Assembly: GCF_000422365.1 (NCBI RefSeq)
Contig: NZ_AULQ01000005.1
Coordinates: forward strand, 1-64,000
Source of the DNA: Mesoflavibacter zeaxanthinifaciens DSM 18436
GTDB lineage: Bacteria; Bacteroidota; Bacteroidia; Flavobacteriales; Flavobacteriaceae
Reading direction: 5' to 3'
DNA: 64,000 nt
Made by a program: the position numbers and the translations under genes. Below are positions 16,201 through 26,900 of this stretch, piece after piece (the stretch's first letter is position 1; the number at the start of each line of letters is the position of its first letter). The notes beneath the pieces were generated by a model. The model saw nothing but the letters and a program-made list of their open reading frames with translations. It did not search any database and was not told the DNA's origin.

Positions 16201-18333
16201 TTAGTAATCAAAATACCAATTAAATAAGTCTGTTCTTAAACCAAAGTTAAACCAAACAGTACTGTTATTAAAAACATTTAATGTTTCTGCTTCTGGATTA
16301 AAATTTCTGTAGTTTACATTAACAAATGCTTTTAAATTAGAAGCTGGATTAACTAAGTATCCTAATTGAGCACTTGCATTTATTGATGTCGTTTTTATAC
16401 CTTGACCTATTTCTACACCTGTATCAAATGGTCTGTCATTATAATCTCTATAAATATCGCCACCATAGCTAAAGTTATCTGTTTCGTTATTGTAATCAAA
16501 ACCTCTAACACCAGTTATAACCTTAACTTCTCCAAACCAACGTTGTTTTTGATAACGTCCAATTAAAACTAACTCTCTAAAATTTGCGCCCCAAAGATGA
16601 GCCATAGGTTGATTGTTATGTGCGTAATTTAGCACAATTGTATTATGAGAATATGTATACGGTCTTACTTGGTTATATTCTGCTTGAAGCATTAAGTTTT
16701 TTACTTTAAAAGCGTTATAATATTTAGCGCCTAATTGAAACCCAAACTTATTTTTCCAGCTTTTTTCTCCTGCTTTCACATCATTTAAAGAAAATTCGTC
16801 TAAAATAAATTGTCCATAAATATTTACATTGTCATTAAATTTATATTTTCCTGAAGCTCCTAAAATAGCATTACCAGCACCTTGACCAGTTTCAAACTCT
16901 ATTGCTCTAAAGAAAATTACTGGGTTTAAATAGTTAACATCAAAGCCTCTATCGTTAGTATTTTCCCAAATAACAGATTCAAATAATCCTATGTTTAATT
17001 TTTTTGAGACATTCCAGCTTAAGTAATGATTTGCTATATATTTTGTTCTAAATGCATCATCTACTACCGCTTCTGGTCTTACATCTTTTAACCAGGTCCA
17101 AGTGTTGGTGTACTTAATTTTCCAAAATTTAGTATTCAACTTTAAAAAAGGATAAGGACTTGCTACGTCACTTTGTAGTAAACTACGGTAACCGTCGCCA
17201 ATAAATTGTTTGCCATGTCCAAACTGAACATTAATAAATTTTGCAGGTGAATATGACAAATATCCTTCTGCTACAGGATAATCATAAGCATCATCTTTAA
17301 ATCGTTTTGCAATACCACGACCAGGTATTATGGCAGGATCAGGACCAAACGCCTTTAAACTTTCTGCATATTGATTAACATATTCTGCAAACCGACCTTG
17401 ATTTTCGTAAACTGTTGCAGAAAAGCTAAATTTATTACCTAATCCACCTTGTATATAAACACCACGAGTATTGTTATACGTGTAATCAAAATCTGCATCA
17501 GTATCTTTACCTAATTGTAAATCAAAAACAGGATCTACAGTAAACCAATAATCTTTTCCTTGTAATTGCACTAAATGCTCATTCCATAATTTTTGTCCTG
17601 CCCAAGTCTGTCTATCTTGTTTTAAAGCTTCATTTTCTGCTTCAAAATCGTAATAATTTTCAACATCTTCATACATAAATGGCTTTGATGCTGTGTGACT
17701 ATTCGTCCCTACTAAATTCATCGAACGGTCAAAACGAAAATAGTTTTCATGACTAAATGGGATATTTATTTGACTCTTATATTCTTTATTTTGATATTTT
17801 GTTACTGCTTTTTGTACACTATCAAATTCGGCTTTAGCCTTCTTTTCTAAATCTGTTAACTGTACAACCTGATTGATTTTAGATTGATTATTATGATCAA
17901 GAACAAAAGCTTCAACTTCTGAAGATTTATTAGCTTCATTCAATGGTAAATAAATAGACATAGAATATTGTCTAAACGTAGGATTACCGTTATAAGTTGC
18001 TGGTTCTATTTGAGGAAATAGATCAAATATACGTTGTGTTTCTTCCTTTAACGATTTGTGCTTTGCTTCAATAAAAATGGTTTTAAACACTCCTTTTTCT
18101 GTTACTTCAAAAACCACAACTATTTCGCCTTTATAGTTAGAATCAATTTCTTTTGGTGTTTGAAAATTTTTAAATATAAAATTAAAAACCTCTTGATTAA
18201 AGCAATTAAGTTGAGTACTATCTTCTTGGTTTTTACAATTTTCGAAAACCGGTGGTTTACTTCTAAAAGTATTATTTTGTCCGTAGGATAGACACGTTAA
18301 TAGAGTAAATAGGGTTAAAATGAATGACTTCAT
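16201..18333 (-). CDS. remB: Gliding motility protein RemB-like outer membrane protein
   Basis: The 710-residue protein has a signal peptide (about 1-18, LSYGQ). Residues about 28-130 resemble a TonB C-terminal domain (PPVFENC...LNCFNQEVFNFIFKNFQTP...SMSIYLPL), matching the layout in the two TonB genes next door. The rest (about 200-710) is rich in amphipathic beta strands ending in aromatic residues and fits a Wzi/RemB-type outer membrane barrel; the stretch GRGIAKRFKDDAYDYP and FGHGKQFIGDGYRSLL is what I recognise from RemB. RemB is required for normal gliding in Flavobacterium johnsoniae. The name rests on memory of the family, so I hold it as likely rather than certain. It ends at a strong terminator. 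Confidence 0.72.
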   Translation of the reverse strand: MKSFILTLFTLLTCLSYGQNNTFRSKPPVFENCKNQEDSTQLNCFNQEVFNFIFKNFQTPKEIDSNYKGEIVVVFEVTEKGVFKTIFIEAKHKSLKEETQRIFDLFPQIEPATYNGNPTFRQYSMSIYLPLNEANKSSEVEAFVLDHNNQSKINQVVQLTDLEKKAKAEFDSVQKAVTKYQNKEYKSQINIPFSHENYFRFDRSMNLVGTNSHTASKPFMYEDVENYYDFEAENEALKQDRQTWAGQKLWNEHLVQLQGKDYWFTVDPVFDLQLGKDTDADFDYTYNNTRGVYIQGGLGNKFSFSATVYENQGRFAEYVNQYAESLKAFGPDPAIIPGRGIAKRFKDDAYDYPVAEGYLSYSPAKFINVQFGHGKQFIGDGYRSLLQSDVASPYPFLKLNTKFWKIKYTNTWTWLKDVRPEAVVDDAFRTKYIANHYLSWNVSKKLNIGLFESVIWENTNDRGFDVNYLNPVIFFRAIEFETGQGAGNAILGASGKYKFNDNVNIYGQFILDEFSLNDVKAGEKSWKNKFGFQLGAKYYNAFKVKNLMLQAEYNQVRPYTYSHNTIVLNYAHNNQPMAHLWGANFRELVLIGRYQKQRWFGEVKVITGVRGFDYNNETDNFSYGGDIYRDYNDRPFDTGVEIGQGIKTTSINASAQLGYLVNPASNLKAFVNVNYRNFNPEAETLNVFNNSTVWFNFGLRTDLFNWYFDY

Positions 18334-18395
18334 TTATTTTGGGTTTAAATTTTGCTGAAAGATAATGCTTTTTTTATAACAGCTTTGAACAAAAA

Positions 18396-18425
18396 AAAGT
18401 CGCTATATATTACAATAACGACTTT
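18396..18425 (-). terminator. Terminator after the second tonB gene
   Basis: AAAGTCG (18396-18402) pairs with CGACTTT (18419-18425) across a 16-base loop; on the minus strand it leads into a run of T residues. The large loop makes it weaker than its neighbours. Confidence 0.6.
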
Positions 18426-18449
18426 AAAAAAGTGATAGTATTTTTTTTA

Positions 18450-19262
18450 TTACCTTACCTGAAACATGATTGGTAATGTGTATAACACCGAAACTTCTTG
18501 CCCACCTTGTTTTCCTGGTTGTACCTTAGGAATTGTATTTACTACTCTATTAGCTTCTTTTTCTAATACTTGATGAGGCGCTCTTGTCCTTAACACTTCT
18601 ACGTTACCTGTTTTAGTTATTCTAAAATTAACATAGATTTTTTGAATACCTTCCTTTAAACCTAGTTGATTTCCTAAATCTGTGTCAAATTTTTTTCTTA
18701 CTAATTCTGATAGCTTTTCTGAAAAGCATTTTTTACGACCATTGTTAGTAATTTCTCCTTCGCATCCTGGATATACAGGGACTTGTTCTATCCTTACAAA
18801 AGGGACATCTTCTATAGGATCTTCTGGTACTTCAACCGTAATGTCTTTAAGATCAACTTTAGTAACATCAATTTCTGTTTTAGGTTTAGTCATTTCGGTT
18901 ATTAAATCTGTAGTTTCTTCTGCATCAGGTTCGTCATTTTCAATAATTTCAGGTTCTAAAACATGTTTAGGTTGTCTTTTTACAGGATCTTCAACCTTAA
19001 CAGCATCTTTTATAATTTTGTACTGTTTTTGATCTAAAGTATACTCTTCAAATACAGGCTCTACTGATTCTTCGATTACAGCTAAGTTAGTAGATTCAAA
19101 ACGCATCTCTAAAGCGCCATAAACAGCCAATAAGCACAGTATTAATCCTACCTGAAAATACAACGTGGAGTTTTTTTGTAAATTTGCATCATGTTTTTGT
19201 GAATGCTGCACTTTATTCTCATTTTGGCGAGTGAGATTGTGCTCTTTGTTAAGATTTTTCAT
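18450..19262 (-). CDS. tonB: Energy transducer TonB (paralogue 2)
   Basis: This 270-residue TonB-type protein has a cytoplasmic basic N-terminus (about 1-30), one membrane helix (about 31-50), an acidic periplasmic linker, and a C-terminal TonB domain (about 155-270) ending YTLPIMFQV. It passes proton-motive force to TonB-dependent receptors. The C-terminal domain closely parallels that of the next gene upstream (PGCE, KKC, TDLGNQLGLKEGI, RAPHQVLE, PGKQGGQ). No ExbB/ExbD genes are nearby. It has its own terminator. Confidence 0.9.
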   Translation of the reverse strand: MKNLNKEHNLTRQNENKVQHSQKHDANLQKNSTLYFQVGLILCLLAVYGALEMRFESTNLAVIEESVEPVFEEYTLDQKQYKIIKDAVKVEDPVKRQPKHVLEPEIIENDEPDAEETTDLITEMTKPKTEIDVTKVDLKDITVEVPEDPIEDVPFVRIEQVPVYPGCEGEITNNGRKKCFSEKLSELVRKKFDTDLGNQLGLKEGIQKIYVNFRITKTGNVEVLRTRAPHQVLEKEANRVVNTIPKVQPGKQGGQEVSVLYTLPIMFQVR

Positions 19263-19320
19263 AATTAATAAAGTTTAAATGTTAATATTATGAAAATGTC
19301 ACAATAAACATACCAAAAAC

Positions 19321-19352
19321 AAAAATCCCGTTACAATTGTAACGGGATTTTT
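19321..19352. terminator. Perfect 32-base palindromic terminator after the first tonB gene
   Basis: CCCGTTACAA/TTGTAACGGG with flanking A5-T and A-T5 arms forms a perfect inverted repeat 21 bases after the stop at 19373. It could work in both directions, but only minus-strand genes lie on either side. Confidence 0.85.
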
Positions 19353-19372
19353 AATATATGATAGTTATTTAA

Positions 19373-20095
19373 CTATTCTACTCTAAATGTAATTGGTAAA
19401 GAGTAAGGTACGTTTACTGGCTTACCTCTTTGCTTACCTGGCTTCATTTTAGGTAATTTTTGAATTACTCTTGCAGCCTCTTGTTCTAATCTTGGGTGAG
19501 GCGCTCTTGATCTAATTCCTACAATGTTACCTTGTGTATCAACTTTAAATGATACAAATATTCTTTTAATACCTGAATCTAAACCTAAATCTTGAGCTAA
19601 ATCTGTATTAAAGTTACGTTGTACAAATTTATTGATTTTATCAGACATACATTTTTTCTTAGCATCGTTGTTCCCACTTTCGCATCCAGGAAAGATTGGC
19701 ACATTTTCGATAATTGAGAATGGTACGTCTTCAATAACTTCTTCTACCTCTTCTACCTCTACTTCTTCTACCTCTACGATTACTTCTTCTTGAGTTGTTT
19801 CTGTAGACTCGATTACTGTTTCTTCCACTTCTTCTTCATCTTCCACAACCTCGATAACTTCTGGAGCTGCTGGTGGCGGTGGCGGTGGCGGTGGTGTATT
19901 TTGTATTTCAGTAATTGGAATTTCTTCTTCTATTTCTTCACCAAGATCTAATTGACCAATGTCAATTGCTTCTTTGTCATATGTTTTATGATTAATCGCT
20001 GTATATGATATAAACATCATAAGTGCTAAACCTACTGCTAGATATAGACTACTGTTACGACCTACATTTGCTTCTGGATTTTTCTTTGGTTCCAT
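19373..20095 (-). CDS. tonB: Energy transducer TonB (paralogue 1)
   Basis: The 240-residue protein has a membrane helix at about 17-33, a proline stretch (eight consecutive prolines near residue 70), a strongly acidic Glu/Val linker (about 82-123) and a C-terminal TonB domain (about 125-240) ending YSLPITFRVE. The proline-rich stiff linker is typical for spanning the periplasm to reach TonB-dependent receptors. It is a tandem paralogue of the next gene; each carries its own terminator, so they are likely separate transcripts or differently dosed. Confidence 0.93.
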   Translation of the reverse strand: MEPKKNPEANVGRNSSLYLAVGLALMMFISYTAINHKTYDKEAIDIGQLDLGEEIEEEIPITEIQNTPPPPPPPPAAPEVIEVVEDEEEVEETVIESTETTQEEVIVEVEEVEVEEVEEVIEDVPFSIIENVPIFPGCESGNNDAKKKCMSDKINKFVQRNFNTDLAQDLGLDSGIKRIFVSFKVDTQGNIVGIRSRAPHPRLEQEAARVIQKLPKMKPGKQRGKPVNVPYSLPITFRVE

Positions 20096-20152
20096 GTTTG
20101 TGATTTTTACTGAATGCTAAAATAACTATTTATTTACTAAAAAAACAAGGCA

Positions 20153-20521
20153 TTAGTTGTTTTTAACTTTCATTTTTAACGCTAATTTAATAATCAATAC
20201 TGATAGAAATGTGCCTATTATATTGGCTATTACATCTTTAATATCTGCTTCTCTATGCTGTGTTAGTGTATGTTGTAATATTTCAATAATTATGCCAAAC
20301 ACTATAGCTAAAACAATTGCAATACGTAAAGCTTTTTTAGAAAAAAAACTTATTTTTAATGTAAGATACCAAATCATGGTAAAAAACATATATGCAATTG
20401 CATGAAATACTTTATCACTATTACTTGGCATATTACTTGGTCCTACTTGTGGCATTAAACTTAATATTGTAAGCACTACAGAGTAACCTATGCTAAGTAA
20501 AGGTAATAATTTATGCACCAA
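20153..20521 (-). CDS. VanZ-family membrane protein
   Basis: The 122-residue protein has four membrane helices (about 5-23, 38-55, 65-82, 98-115) and the VanZ pattern SDKVFHAIAYMFFTM followed by a GIIIEILQ-x-HR-x-AD-x-KD-x-IAN segment. VanZ-like proteins are widespread and mostly of unknown role; teicoplanin resistance should not be inferred here. There is no ATG at the start: TTG at 20521 or GTG at 20518 are the options, both overlapping the end of gcvH, so it is translationally coupled to gcvH. Confidence 0.85.
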   Translation of the reverse strand: MVHKLLPLLSIGYSVVLTILSLMPQVGPSNMPSNSDKVFHAIAYMFFTMIWYLTLKISFFSKKALRIAIVLAIVFGIIIEILQHTLTQHREADIKDVIANIIGTFLSVLIIKLALKMKVKNN

Positions 20522-20891
20522 TTATGGCTTTATAATCTTCTGCAGAAAGTAAGCTGTCTAATGATGCTACATCAGATACCTTTACTTTAATCATCCAACC
20601 TTCTCCGTAAGGATCTGTGTTTACTTTTTCTGGTTCGTCTTCTAAAGAATCATTAAAAGCAACAATCTCTCCTGCTACAGGTAAGAATAAGTCTGATACT
20701 GTTTTTACTGCTTCTACTGTTCCAAAAACTTCTTCTGCATCTAAAGTTTCGTCTAAAGTTTCAACCTCAACGTAAACTATATCTCCTAACTCACTTTGAG
20801 CAAAATCTGTAATACCTACTGTAATTTGGTCGCCTTCAATTTTAACCCATTCGTGGTCTTTAGTATATTTTAAATCTGCTGGAATATTCAT
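20511..20891 (-). CDS. gcvH: Glycine cleavage system H protein
   Basis: GcvH carries the aminomethyl group on a lipoyl arm between the P and T proteins. The 126-residue protein has the family's usual length, the N-terminal KYTKDHEWVK, and the lipoylation site Lys63 in TVEAVKTVSD. gcvP and gcvT are not in this window. It has a textbook promoter (TTTG, 19 bases, TACATTTG) 22 bases before the ATG and overlaps the VanZ-like gene by 11 bases. Confidence 0.95.
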   Translation of the reverse strand: MNIPADLKYTKDHEWVKIEGDQITVGITDFAQSELGDIVYVEVETLDETLDAEEVFGTVEAVKTVSDLFLPVAGEIVAFNDSLEDEPEKVNTDPYGEGWMIKVKVSDVASLDSLLSAEDYKAIIGA

Positions 20892-20912
20892 CTTTTATTT
20901 TTTAAGTTGCTA

Positions 20913-20943
20913 CAAATGTATTTAAATGAGTAATAATTTCAAA
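20913..20943 (-). promoter_or_regulatory. Promoter of gcvH
   Basis: On the minus strand a TTTG (20943-20940) is followed after 19 bases by TACATTTG (20920-20913), a full match to the Bacteroidota sigma-A promoter. Predicted leader of about 15 bases. Confidence 0.7.
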
Positions 20944-20953
20944 TAAAGAATTA

Positions 20954-23900
20954 TTAATTTCCGAAATTATATCTAAGTGTTAAACCTGACCTAATTGTTG
21001 TTTGAGGAAATGCTGTTGAAATTGCATATTCTGAGAAGGTATAATCGAAGTAGAAAATACCTGTTAAGTTTCTACTAAATGCATACTCTGCATTGTATTT
21101 TAATCCCCAAATGGTTTGACCGTTTGTTATTTGGTTATTATCTACATCTAAGTATCTAATTATTGTTTTGTTATCTCTTACAGATAAATCTGCAGACATA
21201 ATTAAATCTGATACTATTGATCGTCTTGGTCCTGCTAATTTTGATTTTATGCGTACGTCTTTAAGGCGGTAGCCTAATCCTACCGTATACTCGTTTCCTG
21301 CAATTTCGGTCATTAGATTATTATCAAAACTTAATGATAGCATACGGTCTTTTTTCATTTCTAAAAGGACTCTTACCGAGTTTTTCATCTCCATGTCAAA
21401 ACGGAATAATGGGCTAAACATTTCTGTTAAAGTTACACCGCTTAATAAACTTTTTGCTTTATAGTTTCCTGCTTGATCTAAAGCTTCGTTTGGTTGAGAA
21501 TCGTAATCTACTGTAAAATCTATTGGTGTATAATCTAAGTTTGTTCTAAACTGTTGAATGGTATATGTTGAACGATAACCATGTGTTAAAGAGAAACGTT
21601 TAAATCGTTTTTTAAACCAATTAAACTTCATAAAACCTGTATACTTTAAATCCCAGTTAGGAATTGGTATATCTCTTAATGCATCTAATGGTGTTTTGTT
21701 AGCTCCTCTTCCTGTGTATGCACTTACAAATGATGGCAATAATACTTGCTGACTTGTTTTACCAAACCCTTTTGGATAGCCTTCTGCATCTAAATTTGCA
21801 GGATCTGTCACATCAATTCCTCTTTGTGTGGCTAAACGTTTTGCAACTTCAATTCTATTTGCTCTAAAATCATCAAATGCTTGAGATCCGTTCTCATCAC
21901 TTTTACTAAATGCTGTTGGTAATGTAAATGCAGATATACTAAAATTACCGTACGTATTTGGTGTTAAGGACACATACTCGTCATTTTCTATACGGTAGTT
22001 TTCTGTATAATTTTCAGCATAAGTTCTAAATCCAATTAAATCAATTTTTAAATCTTTAACCGGCTCTAAGTTTGCAGATAAATCTAACTGTTTAGTTTGG
22101 TTAGTCGTATACTGTTGGTTAAAATCTGGGAAGATGGTTAACCATCCATTTCTTGCTGCAAGATCACGCACATCTCTTTGACTACCTAAAGTATAACCTA
22201 GTGTTGGTTTAGATGTACCTAAAAAACCTGGAGTTTGTAAGTATCCTGGTAAATATGTCCCATTAGTTTCGCTATAAACAGCTTGTATACGTTTTATCGA
22301 TGTTAATATTTCTATACCAAAATTGCCTAGTTTGGCTCCAAAACCATCTCCGCTTTTCTTTTGCTTTGCTTTTTCATCTTTATTGACAACAGCTGGTGGT
22401 TGAGCACCACGTGCCCTACTAATCCTATTACTACGTCTTGAACTTCTCTTTTTTGCTATACCCAAATATTTATACAACTTATTCATGTCTAAAGTTGAAT
22501 TAATATTGTGTGAATTACCATTAGAAATTGAGTTACCTAAATCGTAGGTATTACCATCATCTGCTGTTAGATTACCAAATAAATCAGATCCTTTTTGCCA
22601 CTGGTATAACCCAGAGTAACTATAAGTTGCTTTTATAAAGTTTAAGGTTGGGATTTTAGCAAAAGGAATTTCATAATTAATACCAACTTGTTGTTGTTGA
22701 CGGTTTGGATCTCCAAAATCAAAGAAACCGTCCCAAACATCTAGCATAGGATCTGGTTCTCCGTTAATAATATTGTCTTTAAAATAATTACGAACAATAT
22801 TGTTATTTGAAGCAGATAAGTTAAGTTGAAGTGATTTTGTAAGATTCCAGTTGATATTGTATTGATAGTCGAAAGTATAGTTTCTTCTATATAGTTCTTC
22901 TAATCCAATATTATTACCTCCTAAATCTATGTCTCTAAACTTTTGTCTATTATACTGACGGTTTAAATCTGTGTTTACAGTAAAACTAGCAGGTAACACA
23001 TTAAAGTTTAAATCTTTTAATAGCTTCCAATATTCTCCTGTAAATAAAGAATCATTTTTCTTAAATGGCTCAATTACTTTTGGTTCAAAATTATAAGCAT
23101 AATTAATGCCTGCTCTTACTTGTTTGTCTACAGAGTTTTTAATTTCAAAATCTCTATGTTCTGTTTTGTTGTAAGAGTAGTTAAGTGTTAAATTTTCTAC
23201 ATCGTAAAAACGAGGTTTTGCTTCTCCTGTTCTATTTTTTTTAACTCCAATAAAGTTGATACTTTTTCTTTTAGTATACTCTTCGGATTGTTCTAAAATT
23301 TGATCACGTTCTGCATCGTCTGCAGCTTCGTCCATTCGTGTTTGAAGCTCTAAATCTTCGTATTGTTGATCAAACTTTGGTGTTACCACTTCTACTCCTT
23401 GACCATAATTAAATGGTATTTGTAATCCCCATTTTTCTGGTAATAATTGACCAATATTAACATTAGTTACAACATCATATTGTTTTACATCTTCTAAGCT
23501 ACGCTCGCTAGGTCCTTGGTTGATGTCTCCAAAACCAGAAGTGCTCATTCTACCTGTAGCACTTACTGTTGCAAAGTCTGCTAAATTAGTATCTACACTC
23601 ATTACTGCAGCCCAACCACCTTCGTTATTCATGTCTGAAAGTCTTAGCTCATTAAACCAAACATCTCCACATAAATTACTATTAGTTGCGTTTTTTACAC
23701 CAACCATTAAGGTTCTAATATCTCCAAAATTAGGATTACCTTTTATTGCCACACGATGTTGACCAGATACATAACCTTCAAATTGTTCAGAAAAAGGAAC
23801 CTCTATTAAATCATCTCCTACAACATCATAAAAATTAGCCTGACCACTTGTTAATGTTTGGTTACTAACTGCTAAAGCTTTTAAGCGTTGTAAAACTTCA

Positions 23901-26900
23901 AGTTTTAAGTTTATTTCATTTACTTCTGGCCAAAAATCTTGTGCTCCACCACCACCGTTATAAACTTGTAAAGGAATTTCAATTTGATAATAGTTTTGGG
24001 TTAAATCATTACCCATTCTTATAAAGCCTACCATTTCATTATCACCTAAACCAGGTGTTTCGCCTTGACGTGCATGCATAAACATACGCAACTTTTTATA
24101 TTGACGCATATCTATTGCAATATTCTTAAATACAGCTCTAGCATCTTTAGCTTTTAAATCACATACTTTAACGACTAAAGACTGCTCATTTTGCCTAACA
24201 ATGGTATTGTTATTATTTAATTGTTCTGGCACTACGCTTGGTGGCGACACATAGCTACCTTCGTTTTCTTGTGTGCTTACTGCACCTACGCTAAAATCTG
24301 TATCTTCAAATGTTGGATCTGTTGGACCGCCATCTAATGCTAATCTAAATCTTCTCCAATCACTTCTTACTAGATCTAATGTACCAAATCTAAATACTGT
24401 AGGTTGCTCAAAGCCATTTAAGAATAGTCTTGTAAACCTTATAGATCTTAAGTCTGTAATACCATTTACAGCTTCACCAGAACTTACTGGTATTCTAAAT
24501 TGATACCATTTTGGATAAGCGGTATCTCCGTTTGGTAAAACTCTTGGATTACTGTTTCCGTTAACATTTTTAGTATCAACAATAAACTCGTTATCTAAGT
24601 TCAATGTAGCTGGCGTTATTTCTATTTCATATTGATAATAGCTATCAATAGTATTCATAGTATTATCACGGTTAACATCTTCTACATCTGGTTGTGTTGT
24701 TGATCCTCTGTTAGTATCACTAAAGAAATCTGGAGAGTTACCTTCTACGCCATTATATTGTTTGTAACGCTCAAATAAATCGCCTTCAGCATTTAAATAA
24801 TAGTTGTAGTTATCTTTTGCTGGATCTGCTATTCCTGAAAATGCTGCTGGAAAATTAGCTGCTTCTTCTGCGTCATTATAACCATCAAATCCAACGTCTT
24901 GATTAGTTCTTTCTTCTCCTGTCGTATCAAATGCATAAATTAACGCTTGGTTTTGTGGCACTACAGACTGATAAGCTGTTTGAGGCAACAAACTAATATT
25001 ACCGTCTTGTGGCAAACCATTTTCATATTGTTTACGACCATCTTTTAAGATATCTTCTGAAATACTTCCCAGATTTATAAATAATTTACCTCCTGGATTA
25101 GATGGATTTTCTTGGAATGGATCTTGAAGCCAAAACTCGATATACTCAACATTAGATTGCTCAAAATCTGTAGATGTTATTTGTCTAGTTATACCTGCCC
25201 AACTCTCTTCAGGGTTTACTGTATTTCCATTCTCAGAACCTGGTTGAAAATTGTAGGGACCACGTTCATCTGGATAATAGACTAAGTCTAAAGTATTAAT
25301 AACCGTAGTTTGTCCTTGAGCGATATCTTGCTGCGGAAAAAGTTCGTTTACAAATACTCGGCTTGTATAAAGGCTTGACATATCATCATCTGAGATACCT
25401 GATGGTCTTTGACTTCCGTAGAAAATAGGATCTATAGAGTACCAATTTAACATTGCTCTACCGTAACCATTTTCTATACCTACAGCATCAAAAGCTGTCG
25501 TGTTATTTAAATTTAAAGGTCTAGAAGATAGTGTCCAAGCTTGCGGTGATTTTAGATCAATTCCGTTTTGAGTCCCTTCAAAATCATCTATATATGCAGT
25601 AGCTTCTCCATTAAAATTAGTTCCTTTTGGTGCTCCTGGTAGTAAGTATGCAAAGTCACCACGAACAGAAAAATTTGATGGTGCATCTGTATCTATATTT
25701 GGTAACTTATTAACAAGTCTTGTAAAGAATGGAACTTCTGTAGAATAATTACCATTAAACCCTAAAATTGTATTGTTTATAGGCTCTGTAGCATAGTTTG
25801 CTTTTTGCGTAATAGGTCTTTCGTTAAGGTTTAAATACGTAGCGCCAACCACAAAGTTTTCGTTAAAACGATGTTCTACATTTATTCCTGTAAAACGTTT
25901 AGTTTGTTGCCCAAAGATTGAGTTATTTTCTGTGGAAACTTGAATAGGAGTATTAGAGGCTTTTAAAGCATCATCAATAATGTATACTCTACCTAACTGA
26001 TAATTTACTGTATAATCTACACCTTCTACTAACACTCTTCCTCCTGCTTGTACACGTACTGATCCTCTTGGCACATTAAACCCACCAATCGGGATACCAT
26101 CACCACCAGACGATTTGTAACGTCCTTTTATTTGGAATTTATTTTTTTCGGACTCGTCTAATGCAGCTGTTTTTGTTGCTTTATATAACAAGTCATAAAC
26201 GTATTTTTCTTGGTTTGGGTTAGTGTAAGTATCTGCTTCATAATCTGCAGCATTATCACCTGGGTTACCATCATCATCTAATAAGTCGAATAAATAACGT
26301 CCAAACGGTTCTACTTTAGTAAAAACTATTTTACCGTTTTCTGGTATTACAGTTATTCCTGATACAAAATCAAAAAATCCGTCTCCTCCTATTTGAGGAT
26401 CATTATTAAAGTTTAGTTTATCAAAATTGAATAATCTTAGCAGCGTAGTTTCTTGTATAACCTCATCATCTGTTGTTGGATTATTATCTAAATCTACTGT
26501 AGGAAAAGATGTTCCTTCTACTGGTGTGATATAGTTAAGTGGTGCAGCTTCGTTATAAAAAATATTAAGCTTAAAATCTTCTTGACTTAATTGATATGCT
26601 CCGGTATCGTAAATGTTTTTCATCATTAGATCCCAAATTGGCTGCTGTACACTAGTAATACTACTTTTTAAAAGTTTTAAAACTAATGCGTTGTTAGTTA
26701 CATTAGTTACTTGACCTTGAGAGTTGGTATTAACATCTGTTGCATCAAGACCATCGTTAGCAAATTCTCCTACTTGAAATACTTGCCCTCCAACAGTATA
26801 TTGATAAGCTACTGCTAAAACTTCATCGTTATTAAGTCTTTGATTTAAAGAAATATATCCTAATTGTGTATTTACTTTATATTCTTGTCCTTCTATTAAC

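Noticed and set aside
20153-20521. A glycopeptide resistance function for the VanZ-like gene.
   Set aside because: The VanZ family is broad, the gene is coupled to gcvH, and no other van gene is nearby.
20932-20955. An AT-only hairpin overlapping the sprA stop as its terminator.
   Set aside because: The stem has no G-C pair and no T-run follows on the minus strand.
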